A DNA stretch of 64,000 bases, from positions 4,407,001-4,471,000 of the forward strand of contig OY997596.1 in the NCBI GenBank assembly GCA_963921825.1, read 5' to 3'. This DNA comes from Erodium maritimum. Taxonomy: Eukaryota; Streptophyta; Magnoliopsida; Geraniales; Geraniaceae. This document shows positions 62,396 to 64,000 of this stretch, one piece after another; within the stretch, counting starts at the first letter, position 1, and each line of letters opens with the position of its first letter. A model generated the notes under the pieces. That model worked only from the letters and a program-made list of their open reading frames with translations. It had not been told where the DNA came from and made no database searches. The position numbers and the translations under genes are program-made.

Positions 62396-63029
62396 ACTCC
62401 TCCGTCGTGGCCTCCGTGTCCGAGGACACCTCCACCACCGAGAGGACCTCATCGTCCTCCATAGCTTCGTCCTGTTCCGCCGCCTGGGTCACCCTCTCCG
62501 ACTCCCATCCCGATTCCTCCTCGGATTCGACCTCCTCCCCCGAAGGCAGTGTCGTCTGCACGTCCTCCCCCGACCCCGATCCCGTACGCTCGCGATCACG
62601 GCCCACGTCGCCGGCCTGCACAATCTCTACCAACCAACCCACCTGGAGTACAATACTTGACGGGAAGGGGTTACAACGAGCAGCGGAAGGATCCAGTCTA
62701 CTCCAAAGCAACAATCGGTATACTACAACCGATGTGAAGATTCCCAATTGAAAAATCAGGATTAGGACGACGAAAAGGGACACGAGATTACCTTCCCTAC
62801 GCCGTCGAACGACCTGGCTTGCGAGCCCTCCTCCTGGTGTGCCACCGCCGGTCGGCCTTGACGGCGGTGGCGACGAGCTTCCCTCCATGTGATGGCCGTA
62901 CAGGTAGCCACACCACAACACCATACACAACACCCTCATATTGAACAAGCTCAAGGGCACCATGGATTCACCATTGGCGGCGAAAAAGGGAAGTAGCAGG
63001 GGCGGAAGCCCTAATCGTAGCGGCGGCAT
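62208..63029 (-). other. 273-codon minus-strand frame, doubtful
   Basis: Begins MPPLRLGLPPLLLPFF, has a hydrophobic patch (VSLFVVLILIFQLGIFTSVV) and an acidic EEVESEEESGWESE region. It overlaps repeat copy B at its end. No family is recognised and the region is repeat-rich, so I treat it as unproven. Confidence 0.25.
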
Positions 63030-63164
63030 ACTCGCACACCCCTAGATAAAAGGCAAGGATGTTTGAACATTAATTAACATACACACAAGATATTGTGGTT
63101 AAGTAAATTGTAGTATACTCATATAAATGTGTAAGATCAAAATTCAAAAAACAATAGTACATTC

Positions 63165-64000
63165 ATTTTTTTTTTTGATCAACAATTTTTTTTATATAAA
63201 ATCCGACTGCTACAAATTGTAGCAGAAGGATAAGGCATAGCCTCAATACAAACAAGAGTACAATCGTAACTGTCTCGGAACCAATACCCAACAAGGGGTG
63301 ATAACAAACACCAAACTACAACAAGGTCAGTTACCCAGAAAATACATGAAGTACAACAATGAAAGCTTAACGCTCAACCAACAAACAAAACAAACCCAAC
63401 AAGTGGGCTAACAGGGCAAACAACAGGCCCAACAAAGGGCAACCAGGCCCAACAATAAACAGAAACTAAAAAGCGAGAAAAAAAAACCATGCCAAAACCC
63501 TCGCCCTCCTCGAGCCCCGCGCGAACCCACTCGGAACAGGGAAACCGAGACCGAACTCCAAGCGCAACACCGAAGAGAATCGACCAACAACCAAAAACCA
63601 CAGAAACACCACGAGTGAAGCGAAGAAGACGATCCAAAATGCCCCAAACCAGCACCGCCGACCACCAGAGCAAAGCTCCTCCACCCAACTCTCTACACCA
63701 CACCTCACTCGGCTCCTAGTGACAGAAAATCCAAACAACCTCCCCAATACAACACCAACCAATAACCCAGAATCCATTTTAATGAAATTCCAGAACAACT
63801 CCCCCTTACCCTAAGGAACCGAACCAAACTCAAAGTCCCTAATCCTCCAATCTTCCAAGCGCCGTTAGGCTAAACCCGACTTGGCCAACACCAGAAGTTG
63901 GGCCCCGTCCCCCATGGGAACGAGAGGAAGAAGAATTAGAAAATAAGGGAAAGAGATGGGATGGTCAGATCCATAGAAATGACGGGGAAGAAGAAATACA
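63165..64000 (-). mobile_element. LINE 3' region on the minus strand
   Basis: A T run at 63,169-63,177 followed by GATCAACAATTTTTTTTATA is the complement of a LINE A-tail. The following 300 bp carry CCCAACAAGTGGGC and GGCCCAACAAAGGGC phrases seen also near 26.6 kb. The frames to 63,800 are not assignable. It runs off the window edge. Confidence 0.45.

Noticed and set aside
62208-63029. 273-aa gene on the minus strand
   Set aside because: It runs into repeat copy B and shows no recognised domain; kept only as a doubtful entry.

Overview
This is plant nuclear DNA, most likely from a eudicot. The genes carry GT-AG introns and belong to plant families: RABA2/Rab11 GTPase, TOPP (type-one protein phosphatase), RPB7, a cucumisin-type subtilase and a MIK2-like LRR receptor kinase. 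Ty1/copia, Ty3/gypsy, LINE, hAT and Mutator-type transposons fill much of the rest. No species can be named from the sequence alone. All similarity statements are recognition by eye; no search was run.

Layout. 0-2 kb: two broken, related SANT/NAM-associated genes on the minus strand. 2.4-5.3 kb: complete RABA2-like gene. 5.4-8.5 kb: MITE and LINE debris. 8.55-12.57 kb: complete TOPP/PP1 gene whose introns are largely Mutator-type MITEs. 14.85-17.44 kb: complete six-exon NRPB7 gene with a housekeeping-type promoter. 18.6-19.3 kb: hAT-like element. 19.5-24.0 kb: complete but dead copia element. 25.5 kb: small Gly/His-rich gene with a TATA box. 26-29 kb: GC-rich repeat DNA without a supportable gene. 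29.4-35.3 kb: second dead copia element. 35.57-43.20 kb: complete nine-exon subtilase gene with two TIR elements in intron 4.

43.4-54.7 kb is a nested stack. A minus-strand Ty3/gypsy element was hit twice. A short LINE derivative entered its 3' half (17-bp target duplication) and was itself hit by a copia element (perfect 5-bp duplication). A 3,155-bp Mutator-like element with ~600-bp inverted ends entered between the RNase H and integrase regions (perfect 9-bp duplication). That MULE carries what looks like a fragment of a plant U-box E3 ligase gene plus other GC-rich pieces, so it is a candidate chimeric Pack-MULE.

55-59 kb: a 55-codon NHL/LEA2-like remnant and a minus-strand LRR receptor kinase whose first exon is intact but whose kinase C-lobe exon is not in the window. 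59-64 kb: LINE fragments and a repeat shared with the MULE interior.

Four full host coding regions could be assembled exon by exon with continuous frames and family-typical lengths: RABA2 214 aa, TOPP 311 aa, RPB7 176 aa and subtilase 732 aa. They look functional. They are unrelated in job (vesicle traffic, dephosphorylation, transcription, extracellular proteolysis), and nothing suggests a shared pathway. The notable biology is the transposon record: at least seven short elements flanked by 8-9 of 9 matching target-duplication bases sit in or beside housekeeping introns, and the insertion order in the nested stack can be read directly.
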